NCBI GenBank assembly: GCA_964449295.1
Contig: CAYUZN010000084.1
Span: forward strand, 1-8,143
Direction of reading: 5' to 3'
Length of the DNA stretch: 8,143 bases
DNA from: CANJJB01 sp964449295
Lineage (GTDB): Bacteria; Chlamydiota; Chlamydiia; Chlamydiales; Rhabdochlamydiaceae
Made by a program: the position numbers and the translations under genes
In this document: piece after piece, positions 1 through 6,140 of the stretch
How the letters are laid out: every line of letters begins with the position of its first letter
Position numbering within the stretch: the stretch's first letter is position 1
Notes under the pieces: model-generated
Databases searched by the model: none
What the model was told of the DNA's origin: nothing
What the model saw: the letters and a program-made list of their open reading frames with translations, nothing else

Positions 1-159
1 ACAGATCCTAAAACATCAGTTCTTGATCTTAATTGCAAAGCGCATGAACTCGATAATTTATATGCGGTGGACTCAAGCTTTTTCCCCTCAATAGGAGCTG
101 TCAATCCAACCTTGACAATCATCGCCAATGCACTGAGGGTAGCCGACATAATTAAGTAG
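1..159 (+). CDS. GMC-family oxidoreductase, C-terminal fragment (5' end outside window)
   Basis: The window opens inside a gene read in frame 1 that ends at TAG (157-159), giving 52 residues. The sequence shows the typical closing segment of the GMC (glucose-methanol-choline) FAD-dependent oxidoreductases: NLYAVDSSFFPS, then GAVNPTLTIIANALRVAD. In this family the Asn of the NP pair (residue 35 of the fragment) lies at the flavin active site, and the final helix packs on the FAD domain. Members oxidise alcohols, sugars, sterols or choline. The substrate cannot be told from this piece because the FAD-binding N-terminus and substrate domain are outside the window. The stop region overlaps the decayed end of a minus-strand USP gene. 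The family assignment is secure and the specific activity is unknown. Confidence 0.93.
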   Translation, partial: TDPKTSVLDLNCKAHELDNLYAVDSSFFPSIGAVNPTLTIIANALRVADIIK

Positions 160-217
160 GTATTTTTTGTAAGTAATAGATGTAGTCATCTTGAAGATAG
201 CCTGTTGCTTCTTCCTC
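152..217 (-). pseudogene. 3' remnant of a second USP-type deubiquitinase gene
   Basis: Read on the minus strand, this stretch encodes GYLQDDYIYYLQK followed shortly by a TAA stop (152-154). The intact deubiquitinase ends in GYLQDGYIYYLQK plus five residues. The DNA of 161-217 matches 2192-2248 at about 51 of 57 positions by eye, with no gap. Similarity stops abruptly near 217, so only about 21 codons survive and there is no start. Most of the differences are synonymous or conservative, which suggests the copy was a functional paralogue before it was truncated. The stump overlaps the last codons of the convergent GMC gene and abuts the GC-rich palindrome. A random match is very unlikely given frame, stop and orientation. 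How the rest was lost (deletion or element insertion) is inference. Confidence 0.8.
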
Positions 218-259
218 CTGAAGCGAGAGACCCCGTCCTTAAGGACGGGGTATTTTCAA
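218..259. mobile_element. Possible IS200/IS605-type right-end remnant
   Basis: A subterminal hairpin (231-250) is followed within a few bases by TCAA (256-259). This arrangement resembles the right end of IS605-family elements, where a TnpA hairpin precedes a TCAA-like cleavage site. The left side of this block is exactly where similarity of the truncated USP stump stops (about 217). No transposase, TnpB or left end is present in the window, so it is at most a relic or small non-autonomous element. A plain terminator explains the hairpin equally well. Confidence 0.3.
231..256 (+). terminator. GC-rich perfect palindrome followed by TATTTT, likely terminator of the GMC gene
   Basis: CCCCGTCC (231-238), TTAA, GGACGGGG (243-250) form a perfect 20-bp palindrome that folds into an 8-bp hairpin with a 4-base loop. 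It is followed by TATTTTC. It lies 71 bp past the GMC stop and would serve as a rho-independent terminator for plus-strand transcription, though the T tract is short. The same sequence can also be read as the hairpin of an IS200/IS605-type end, listed separately. Confidence 0.5.
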
Positions 260-293
260 AAAACGGGGAGGGAGGGGTTCAAAGCCCTTCCCT
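258..293 (-). terminator. Probable intrinsic terminator of the 505-residue protein gene
   Basis: On the minus strand AGGGAAGGG (293-285) pairs with CCCCTCCCT (277-269), a 9-bp stem with one G-U pair and a 7-base loop. After CCCCG comes a run of six T (263-258). It begins 17 bases past the TAG stop at 310-312 and faces the right way. The five bases between stem and T run make it slightly atypical. Confidence 0.6.
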
Positions 294-309
294 AAGCGAT
301 ATAATTTTT

Positions 310-1827
310 CTATAAGTTCCATTCTTGATGAAGGATAGAAATTAAACAAGTAGTTAAAATTTGTTTGGTTTGCAACTCTATCTGTAGGTTGGCAGAGACT
401 ATAGAAGAGAATGTACGGTAGGCTGATGTTAAAGCATTGTTAGGAGGGACAGTTATCTTATTCATCAAACCATGTATTAGAAGACGGTAATTTTCATCTG
501 AGAGTGAAGAGAAATTATTCTTAATATACTCTAAAATGTCTTTTAAGAATTGTTTCCTTTCCTGGTGGCAAGAAATACACGAAGAAAAAACATAAGAAAT
601 TATAGATATAGCTACGGATATATCCTTAGATTGGTTAGTATTTAGATATTTTATAACCTTTTCACTTAGACTTTTTATTTGTTGTTCATCTGTTTTGATT
701 GTTGAGTCTTCTGCTCTACTTTCAATTAAGTCTATGATTACTTCTTTTTTATCGAGTGAGTCAGAACGAAGGTTTCCTCTTAGCGTTTTGCATATGTCTA
801 AAATATCCTTAGTGATTGTAGGTGATATTTTCATAAGAGGTAATATAAAATCTTCTAAGAAAGCATGATAAACATCATTAGAAGCGGACGAAAAAGTGTT
901 AACAACTTGGGTTAAAACAGAGGATAAACATTCTTTCTTTGTAGTGTTATTGATATTTTGAAGACTATAGATATAGAAAAGAATATTTGTAGCGATTCTC
1001 CTTTCTTTCGCTCCATTGTCTTCAGGGTTTGTTAACTTCCAATTAAAAGCTTTTTTAATTTGTTTTTCTAATTCTTCTATTAATTTATTTAGATCGTTCG
1101 CCTTTATATTCTTACTAAATGATACAGCTTCTTCTACTTTTTCTGAATTCAACAAAGCCTTAATTAGTTCTGATAAAAGATCGGCATGTTCTGGCAGAAA
1201 ATCTTCCGCTCTTACGATAAGGCTTACAGTATGAAGTATTTGGTTAATTTTTGATTTTGTGTTAACACATCGACTATCTTGATATAATCTATTTAAAACA
1301 GAAAGAGCTTTCGTGCGCTCTGTTGAGTAGCCGAGCATTAAATCATATATATAACGTTTAAAGATCTTTGAATCTACAACTTGTTCATAAATTTGGCTAT
1401 TACTTAATGCTATGTTTTTAAGGTCTTCACAAAAAACACCTTTAGAGGAAAATAGCTTCTTAACTATTGAATCTAATTTCGCTTTTCTTGCTTGTTCTTC
1501 GATACAATAAAGAGCTCCATTAAAGACTCCATCGAAAATTTTCTGATTATTGTTATCTTGAGGATTTTTAATTCTATTATTCAAAGATAAATGAAATATT
1601 TGCATTATTGTGTTTAAATAGGAAAATTTTCCATTTTTTAATAAAGAAAAGCAAAGATTTAAAGCGACCTGATATTGAAGTGGTATAGGTTTGTTTAAAA
1701 TGTTTTTGGCTATTTCATTAGCTGCTTCCCAATTGTGATGTGCTAAAGCTTCTTTAAGTGAAAAAGATAAAGCAATTCGTTCATCAGTATATGTATTTTG
1801 GCCATCTGTTCCTATAGGATAAGTCAT
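310..1827 (-). CDS. Hypothetical 505-residue all-helical (solenoid-like) protein
   Basis: I do not recognise this protein. It starts at ATG (1827-1825) behind a GGAG site 7 bases upstream and ends at TAG. It has no signal peptide and no hydrophobic segment long enough for a membrane helix, so it should be soluble. The sequence is almost entirely amphipathic helix with short polar turns. Examples are residues about 20-60 (SLKEALAHHNWEAANEIAKN, TPR-like in flavour), 210-260, and repeated leucine/isoleucine patterns to the end, which suggest an ARM/HEAT- or TPR-like solenoid. Such folds bind proteins; no catalytic motif is seen. Cysteines are scattered and form no metal-site pattern. Its DNA is very AT-rich (two sampled 60-base lines gave 25-30% GC, against 42-48% in the SDR gene), consistent with an accessory or acquired gene. 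It stands alone with its own promoter candidate and terminator. A host-directed effector is possible but unproven. Confidence 0.85.
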   Translation of the reverse strand: MTYPIGTDGQNTYTDERIALSFSLKEALAHHNWEAANEIAKNILNKPIPLQYQVALNLCFSLLKNGKFSYLNTIMQIFHLSLNNRIKNPQDNNNQKIFDGVFNGALYCIEEQARKAKLDSIVKKLFSSKGVFCEDLKNIALSNSQIYEQVVDSKIFKRYIYDLMLGYSTERTKALSVLNRLYQDSRCVNTKSKINQILHTVSLIVRAEDFLPEHADLLSELIKALLNSEKVEEAVSFSKNIKANDLNKLIEELEKQIKKAFNWKLTNPEDNGAKERRIATNILFYIYSLQNINNTTKKECLSSVLTQVVNTFSSASNDVYHAFLEDFILPLMKISPTITKDILDICKTLRGNLRSDSLDKKEVIIDLIESRAEDSTIKTDEQQIKSLSEKVIKYLNTNQSKDISVAISIISYVFSSCISCHQERKQFLKDILEYIKNNFSSLSDENYRLLIHGLMNKITVPPNNALTSAYRTFSSIVSANLQIELQTKQILTTCLISILHQEWNL

Positions 1828-1833
1828 TTTAAA

Positions 1834-1838
1834 TCTCC
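1834..1838 (-). promoter_or_regulatory. Ribosome binding site of the 505-residue protein
   Basis: Minus-strand GGAGA lies 6-7 bases before the ATG at 1827. It supports the chosen start over later in-frame methionines. Confidence 0.7.
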
Positions 1839-1891
1839 AAATAAGAGTTGTAATTTCTTAAAACAGAGATTGTGCCAGTTAAGCTTGTTTT

Positions 1892-1920
1892 AGTATACAT
1901 ATATTCATTTTTTTTATTAA
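1892..1920 (-). promoter_or_regulatory. Candidate sigma-70-type promoter for the 505-residue protein
   Basis: On the minus strand TTAATA (1920-1915, 4 of 6 to the -35 consensus), a 17-base spacer and TATACT (1897-1892, 5 of 6 to TATAAT) lie about 65 bases upstream of the start codon. The surrounding DNA is AT-rich, so chance matches are likely. Confidence 0.35.
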
Positions 1921-2176
1921 TTTCTATGAAAGATAATATGTTGAATATTAATCATTAATAATTTCTGTCATGATCGAAAACGAGCCTAGTCTAGGTTTGT
2001 CTATCAAACCACTCTTGCGAATATCAATTTTCACATTTTGGATTATTGATAGAGAGGGAAAATCAGTTAAGGCTGTACATTTAGAAGGATCAAGTGGGTG
2101 TGTAAATCTCGGCACTGATTCACAACAGGAGGTTGCGTTTGATGTTGTGATGAGGTCTACTTTAAGAGAAAATAGT

Positions 2177-3769
2177 TCATTTGACAGCCGATACTTTTTG
2201 TAAGTAATAGATGTAACCATCTTGAAGATAGCCTTTTGCCTCTTCATCTGTTAAATTTACAACAGTATCATCATTGCAGAGATACCACTGCTTGTTATGG
2301 TAGACTACAGCTACGTAATGACCGCCACTTATGCCACCCATCTGGACTGTCGCTCCTGTGACTTGATATTTGACAGTGTCAATCTCGAGTGTGGTTTCAA
2401 AAGGAATTGGAGTGTCAATCTTGCTCGTAATTTTTCCGTCCCAATCTTTCTGAAATCTTTTGAGTGCAAGGATCATTTCTTGAGGATAAGGCTGTTCTAA
2501 TTTGACTTGCTCTGCAGTGAGTAGATGCTTTATTTCTTGTTCATCTATGCGATAAGCGCCATTTTCTGGATTTCTTTCTTTTTTCTCAAAAAACTGTGTG
2601 ATTAATGACTGACCTGTTATGCCTTCTAAATTTTCAGGTAATTCGATAGCTATCACAGGCTCATATTTTGAAGAATCTTTGAGTTCACTTATTTTAGAGC
2701 GATCAGTGTCTTGAACCCAAGAACGAGTGATTGTTGTTACAGGAATCTGGCCAGTATCTTTATATTGTCCCATATAGATGGTGCCGCACATGTTTGAGAG
2801 AAGTTCAGAGGCATCTTGTTGGGAATAATCTCCTTGCAGCTCTGGAGGGAACAGATATCTTAAAAGTGTAAAATCTGTAGATGAAGATGATCGTGAATTA
2901 TTCAAAGATTCTAGAGTTTCAAGGGCTTTAAAAGCATAGCCTGCTCGGTTTCTGATATCGGTTAATAATTGATTAATTTGAGGTTGATGGGCTGTTTTAA
3001 ACTTATTCCAACAAAGAATCTCTTCATCGTTTAAGGAAGGCCAATCAGAGCTCATGCCCTCATATTCAGAAGTTTTTCTGTTCACAGCACAATTATTAAA
3101 GTTAGAGATGATTCGATATTTTCTAAGTATTTCTACGGCAGGATTGTTTTGTGCTAATTCGTTTAAAGGGCGTAACATCTGAAGCCAGATAAGGCTTTTG
3201 AAGAAATACTCAATTTCAAGTGCTTCCCAATCTTTTTGGGGAGTTTTTAGTGTGCCATCTTCATTAAAAAAACTTCCTAACCATATATCTTTGGCTGTTA
3301 ATTGCTCTGCAGAAGCCTGCTTGATAATAGCAAAGTAATTAGGAACTGCCCACATTAATCCTTGTAAAAGGGCATTGATAAAACAGGTGTTCCTAAGATT
3401 TGGTAGCCCAAATGGTTTGTTTTTGACAACAGTAGGTATAGATGGAGGGGTAGGCTCTGGGGGAGGTAGAATTGTAATTGGAGTTGGAGGGGTAGGCTCT
3501 TGAGGAGGTTGTTCAGGTTTAGGCTCTTTTTGTTTAAGGCTCTTTGACCAATAGTTTAAGGCAAAAGCGGCAATCAAAGTTATAGTTGCAGAAGCTGTTT
3601 TTGAAACTTTTGTATATTTACCATAGGTTAATAATCCAACTCCTATAGCTCCCATAAGGTAAGAACCTGCCTGTAGCCATTTGTTTGTATCAAAAGAAGG
3701 CTTTTCTGTATTTGACACAGCCTGAGGAGTCTTTGTAAAAAATGAGAAAAAATACTTAATAGCTTCCAT
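2177..3769 (-). CDS. USP-type ubiquitin carboxyl-terminal hydrolase (peptidase C19) with N-terminal membrane hairpin
   Basis: This 530-residue protein carries the hallmarks of eukaryotic ubiquitin-specific proteases, cysteine proteases that remove ubiquitin from proteins. The Cys box is GLPNLRNTCFINALLQ with nucleophile Cys129. The second conserved block is QQDASELL (317-324), and LALKRF (434-439) is the usual strand before the His box. The His box is GGHYVAVVY with His484, then WYLCNDDTVV with Asn499/Asp500 as third catalytic residue; all core residues are present. Residues about 35-50 and 59-74 are hydrophobic and separated by a basic turn, predicting a membrane hairpin. A proline-rich linker (about 82-112) joins it to the catalytic domain (about 120-525). 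Anchoring plus linker recalls chlamydial ChlaDub1, although that enzyme is of the unrelated Ulp1-like C48 family. Ubiquitin is absent from bacteria, so host proteins are the inferred substrates. There is no strong RBS; the start follows GTTGGCATT. A truncated paralogue end lies at 152-217. Confidence 0.92.
   Translation of the reverse strand: MEAIKYFFSFFTKTPQAVSNTEKPSFDTNKWLQAGSYLMGAIGVGLLTYGKYTKVSKTASATITLIAAFALNYWSKSLKQKEPKPEQPPQEPTPPTPITILPPPEPTPPSIPTVVKNKPFGLPNLRNTCFINALLQGLMWAVPNYFAIIKQASAEQLTAKDIWLGSFFNEDGTLKTPQKDWEALEIEYFFKSLIWLQMLRPLNELAQNNPAVEILRKYRIISNFNNCAVNRKTSEYEGMSSDWPSLNDEEILCWNKFKTAHQPQINQLLTDIRNRAGYAFKALETLESLNNSRSSSSTDFTLLRYLFPPELQGDYSQQDASELLSNMCGTIYMGQYKDTGQIPVTTITRSWVQDTDRSKISELKDSSKYEPVIAIELPENLEGITGQSLITQFFEKKERNPENGAYRIDEQEIKHLLTAEQVKLEQPYPQEMILALKRFQKDWDGKITSKIDTPIPFETTLEIDTVKYQVTGATVQMGGISGGHYVAVVYHNKQWYLCNDDTVVNLTDEEAKGYLQDGYIYYLQKVSAVK
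3443..3500 (-). repeat. Direct repeat within the proline-rich linker of the USP gene
   Basis: The 16-base sequence TGGAGGGGTAGGCTCT occurs at 3443-3458 and again at 3485-3500, a spacing of 42 bases or exactly 14 codons. It encodes the EPTPP motif twice. A shorter third match, TAGGCTCT, lies at 3520-3527. The in-frame spacing means linker length could change by recombination or slippage without breaking the protein. Confidence 0.75.
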
Positions 3770-3779
3770 AATGCCAACT

Positions 3780-3808
3780 ATTATAATAGATTATTCTATT
3801 TTTTTCTA
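3780..3808 (-). promoter_or_regulatory. Candidate promoter of the USP gene, leaving almost no leader
   Basis: On the minus strand there is a perfect TATAAT (3785-3780) with TAGAAA (3808-3803, 4 of 6) 17 bases upstream. Transcription would begin about 4 bases before the ATG at 3769, giving a nearly leaderless mRNA. That would fit the lack of a Shine-Dalgarno sequence. The region is AT-rich, so this may be chance, and the gene could instead be read from the SDR upstream (68-bp gap). Confidence 0.35.
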
Positions 3809-3837
3809 TAAGAGATAACTGTCTTAAGATGAGGGAT

Positions 3838-4815
3838 TTACTTGATCATGCCGATTTGTTTATACCAATCAAACGTATCTTTAAGGGTCTCTGCTAGGGG
3901 TCTAGGGTAGAAATGAAGCTCTCTTTTGGCTTTGGAGCAGCTGATATTGCGGTTGCAACGCAGCAGCACATCTAACGTTTCTTTGGTGTAGAGCATAGGT
4001 GTATTAGTAAAAAAACTATAGGCTTTGGCTAAGGGGACCCCCATTCTAGCCAGCCAATTAGGTGATGTGAATTTAGGGGCTGTTTTGCCTGTGGTTTCTT
4101 GAACGAGTTGTGTAAGTTCTCTCACTGTTTTCCACATGCCTGAGAGAAGGTATCTATCACCTGATCGTCCTTTTTCGATAGCTGTGACAACTGTTTTAGC
4201 GACATCTCGCACATCGACAAAATCAAACCCTCCTGCGACAATCGCTGGAACTTTACGGTTATAGAGCGCAATCAATCCTTTGCCCATGAGGGATGGCTGA
4301 AAATCATTAGGTCCTATGACGGCTGTCGGATTAATAATAATGGTATCTAAGCCTTGGGCAAGACCTTTGGCAATTTCTTTTTCTGCTTCTGATTTTGAAA
4401 AATCGTGTAAAAATCCTTCCTCTCCGACAAGAGGACGAGTTTCGTCGAGTTCTGCTTCAGGAAATTGTTGCAGAGCATGGATGGAGCTGATGTAGATCAA
4501 CCTTTGAGTGCCTGCTGCAAGGCACGCTTCAACAATATTTTTTGTTCCATTGACATTGATATTGTAGACGCTGCCATCAGGATCTCCGCTAACTGAGATT
4601 TTACCCGCTGCGTGAATCACAATATCGGCATCTTTGCAAAATCTTTTGAGTGATGAAGGATCAAGAACATCTCCTCTCACTTTCTCAATATCAAGGCGCT
4701 CAAGAGGATTAGAATGAATATGAACGAGTGCTCGAACTTTATGCCCCATCTGCAAAAGCAATCTGCAGATATTATTTCCAATATGACCAGAGGCTCCTGT
4801 CACCGCAATCAGCAT
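3838..4815 (-). CDS. Extended short-chain dehydrogenase/reductase (NAD-dependent epimerase/dehydratase family)
   Basis: The 325-residue protein is a full-length extended SDR of the dihydroflavonol-reductase-like or hydroxysteroid-dehydrogenase-like type. The Rossmann nucleotide site is TGASGHIG (6-13), followed by RGDVLDP (47-53), the HAAG loop (68-71) and NVNGTKNIVEAC (87-98), all standard for the family. The catalytic Ser region is YISSIHAL (108-115). At the YxxSK motif the sequence reads HDFSK (137-141): Lys141 and Ser140 are kept, but the Tyr position is His137. NPTAVIGPND (162-171) and FVDVRDVA (199-206) mark the substrate half. It probably oxidises or reduces a hydroxyl or keto group with NAD(P)H on a sugar, sterol or similar substrate, which cannot be named. 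The start is supported by GGGG 9-12 bases upstream. It lies 43 bp behind the ATPase gene on the same strand, so the two are likely co-transcribed. Confidence 0.9.
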   Translation of the reverse strand: MLIAVTGASGHIGNNICRLLLQMGHKVRALVHIHSNPLERLDIEKVRGDVLDPSSLKRFCKDADIVIHAAGKISVSGDPDGSVYNINVNGTKNIVEACLAAGTQRLIYISSIHALQQFPEAELDETRPLVGEEGFLHDFSKSEAEKEIAKGLAQGLDTIIINPTAVIGPNDFQPSLMGKGLIALYNRKVPAIVAGGFDFVDVRDVAKTVVTAIEKGRSGDRYLLSGMWKTVRELTQLVQETTGKTAPKFTSPNWLARMGVPLAKAYSFFTNTPMLYTKETLDVLLRCNRNISCSKAKRELHFYPRPLAETLKDTFDWYKQIGMIK

Positions 4816-4858
4816 ATATTATTACCCCAAGTTGAGCATTAATGTATAACGCCTCTAT

Positions 4859-6034
4859 TTAAAATACAATATCTTCATTAAGCGCTTGAGTTGCATGTTT
4901 AAAATTAAGCACCGATACGGAATGAATTTGTTGCTCACTGTCACCTGCATAAATTAAGAAAGCTTTTTTCGCTCTATCTTTGGCAAGAGTTTGAAAATAG
5001 CGTAATTTTGTTAAGAACTCTGAGTGATAAGTATGAGAAGATTTAATTTCGATAGGAATTAGTTCGTGACCTTTTTTGTAGATGATATCAACTTCGTTAT
5101 TTTGCATATCTCTATAGTAAAAAAGAGAAGGATCACATCCTTGATTTAATTGATATTTTTTAAGCTCTAAGAGAATAGCATTTTCAAAGAGATGTCCTCG
5201 CAAAGGATCTCTGCTGAGTTGTACTTCATTCTGAATACCTAGTAGATAAGACGCTAGTCCTACATCATTAAAGTAGAGTTTAGGAGACTTGATAACTCGT
5301 TTGTTGAAATTTTCAAAGTAAGGAGGGAGTCTAAACAAGATAAATGAAGCTTCTAAAATTGAGATCCATTCTTTAACTGTATGGGAAGAGATCCCAACTT
5401 CGCCACCAATTTCTTGCATATTGAGAATTTGCCCAACGCGTCCTGCAAGAATTTGAACAAATCTCTCAAACTGCATGAGATCTTTGATTTGGATGAGTTG
5501 CCTTAAATCTCGTTCGACATAGGTTTGAAAATAGTTGCTGTAGGCATCTTTGGGGTCTAGATCATCTTTATAGATTCTGGGATAACCTCCTTTTAAAAGC
5601 CATGCATCGATAGAAAGATCGAATCCAGCTTCTTGTAATTCTGAAAAACTCATTGGTAGAAGTGTGAGAAGAGCTGTTCTACCAGCAAGCGACTGAGAAA
5701 CAGCTTCTTGCAGTTCTAACTGGTGACTACCTGTAAGAATAAATAACCCTTTTTGATCTCTCTCATCAACAATTGACTGAATATAAGAAAGCAGCTCAGG
5801 CGCTCGCTGAATTTCATCTAGGATTCCCCCTTCTGGCAGCTGCTGAAGAAATTTTCTTGGATCTTCTAACGCCATTTTTCGTATGTCGGGAAGTTCAAGG
5901 TTAATATATTTTTTTTCAGGAAAAGCATGTCGAACAACCGTTGTCTTGCCAGATTGGCGAGGTCCTGTCACAGTGACAACTGGGTATTGCTTTGCAAGTG
6001 TCTTAAGCTTAGGCTCTATTTCGCGTTTGAACAT
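4859..6034 (-). CDS. AAA_14/DUF4143 family ATPase
   Basis: The 391-residue protein matches the widespread bacterial and archaeal AAA_14 plus DUF4143 architecture at full length. Walker A is GPRQSGKTT (24-32) and Walker B is ILDEIQRAPEL (71-81). LTGSHQ (100-105) is the sensor strand, LAGRT (116-120) and GGYPR (149-153) follow, and YVERDL (172-177) closes the ATPase half. The C-terminal half holds a winged-helix-like stretch (about 205-235), LYFNDVGLASYLLG (253-266) and HLFENAILLEL (281-291). It ends with a PD-(D/E)XK-like pattern, NEVDII (313-318) and PIEIKSS (327-333), where Asp316, Glu329 and Lys331 would be the nuclease-fold residues. The biological role of this family is poorly defined. 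The start gives the normal family N-terminus (MFKREIEPKL), yet no Shine-Dalgarno is visible before it. It heads a probable two-gene unit with the SDR and is divergent from the LRR gene. Confidence 0.92.
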   Translation of the reverse strand: MFKREIEPKLKTLAKQYPVVTVTGPRQSGKTTVVRHAFPEKKYINLELPDIRKMALEDPRKFLQQLPEGGILDEIQRAPELLSYIQSIVDERDQKGLFILTGSHQLELQEAVSQSLAGRTALLTLLPMSFSELQEAGFDLSIDAWLLKGGYPRIYKDDLDPKDAYSNYFQTYVERDLRQLIQIKDLMQFERFVQILAGRVGQILNMQEIGGEVGISSHTVKEWISILEASFILFRLPPYFENFNKRVIKSPKLYFNDVGLASYLLGIQNEVQLSRDPLRGHLFENAILLELKKYQLNQGCDPSLFYYRDMQNNEVDIIYKKGHELIPIEIKSSHTYHSEFLTKLRYFQTLAKDRAKKAFLIYAGDSEQQIHSVSVLNFKHATQALNEDIVF

Positions 6035-6049
6035 GAGTTTGTGTTTTTT

Positions 6050-6064
6050 TGAAGTTCAACTTCA
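6050..6064. promoter_or_regulatory. 15-bp palindrome, possible operator between divergent genes
   Basis: TGAAGTT-C-AACTTCA is a perfect inverted repeat with a single central base. It lies 15 bp before the ATPase start and 82 bp before the LRR start. Its symmetry and position, overlapping the expected transcription start of the ATPase gene, suit a dimeric repressor site. The alternative, a small RNA hairpin, would have only 5 pairs. Confidence 0.4.
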
Positions 6065-6092
6065 TTTTAGTCAAAAAGGGTATTTTTGTATA
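6064..6092 (-). promoter_or_regulatory. Candidate promoter of the ATPase-SDR unit
   Basis: On the minus strand TATACA (6092-6087, 4 of 6) and TAAAAT (6069-6064, 5 of 6) are spaced by 17 bases. The start point would fall inside the 15-bp palindrome. The match is weak and the DNA AT-rich. Confidence 0.28.
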
Positions 6093-6096
6093 TAAG
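6068..6096 (+). promoter_or_regulatory. Candidate promoter of the LRR protein gene
   Basis: TAGTCA (6068-6073, 4 of 6) and TATAAG (6091-6096, 5 of 6) are spaced by 17 bases, leaving a leader of about 45 bases. A second possible -10, TATGAT, lies at 6107-6112. The candidate overlaps the opposite-strand promoter almost exactly, so the two could compete for polymerase. Confidence 0.3.
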
Positions 6097-6133
6097 GTTT
6101 TGTTCTTATGATGTTTTTGTGATAAGCTTTCTT

Positions 6134-6140
6134 AAAGAGG
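6134..6140 (+). promoter_or_regulatory. Ribosome binding site of the LRR protein gene
   Basis: AAAGAGG lies 6 bases before the ATG at 6147 and fixes this start in preference to Met11 or Met13. Confidence 0.7.

Larger units (their letters stand above)
1828..2176. other. 349-bp intergenic region without a convincing gene
   Basis: The part next to 1828 holds the RBS and promoter candidate of the 505-residue gene. A 15-bp AT-only palindrome with a central C (TATTAAT-C-ATTAATA, 1946-1960) lies just upstream of them. Between 1995 and 2176 both strands stay open (minus frame 1948-2247, plus frame 1970-2203). However, the minus frame runs into the USP coding region out of frame, neither has a clear RBS, and neither resembles a family I know. 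Small inverted repeats occur at 1985-1995 (CCTAG-T-CTAGG), 1994-2010 (GGTTTG, 5-base loop, CAAACC) and 2120-2150 (TCACAAC, 17-base loop, GTTGTGA). None has a T run, so no clear terminator for the USP gene is seen. It may be decayed coding sequence. Confidence 0.6.

Noticed and set aside
1970..2203. Plus-strand frame of 77 codons
   Set aside because: It overlaps the USP 3' end on the other strand, has no RBS before the ATG, and has no family resemblance.
1948..2247. Minus-strand frame of 99 codons overlapping the USP gene end
   Set aside because: Its first part is the USP coding sequence read out of frame, it has no RBS, and the protein has no recognisable pattern. It is kept only as a note on the intergenic region.
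3785..3806. Plus-strand hairpin AATAGA-TTAT-TCTATT followed by seven T, terminator-like
   Set aside because: No plus-strand gene lies upstream. On the minus strand, where the SDR ends, the T run precedes rather than follows the stem. The AT-only stem is weak.
4859..6034. ATPase as the antitoxin-like or defence partner of a toxin gene
   Set aside because: The next gene downstream is an ordinary SDR and no small partner gene is present, so a toxin-antitoxin or defence reading has no support here.
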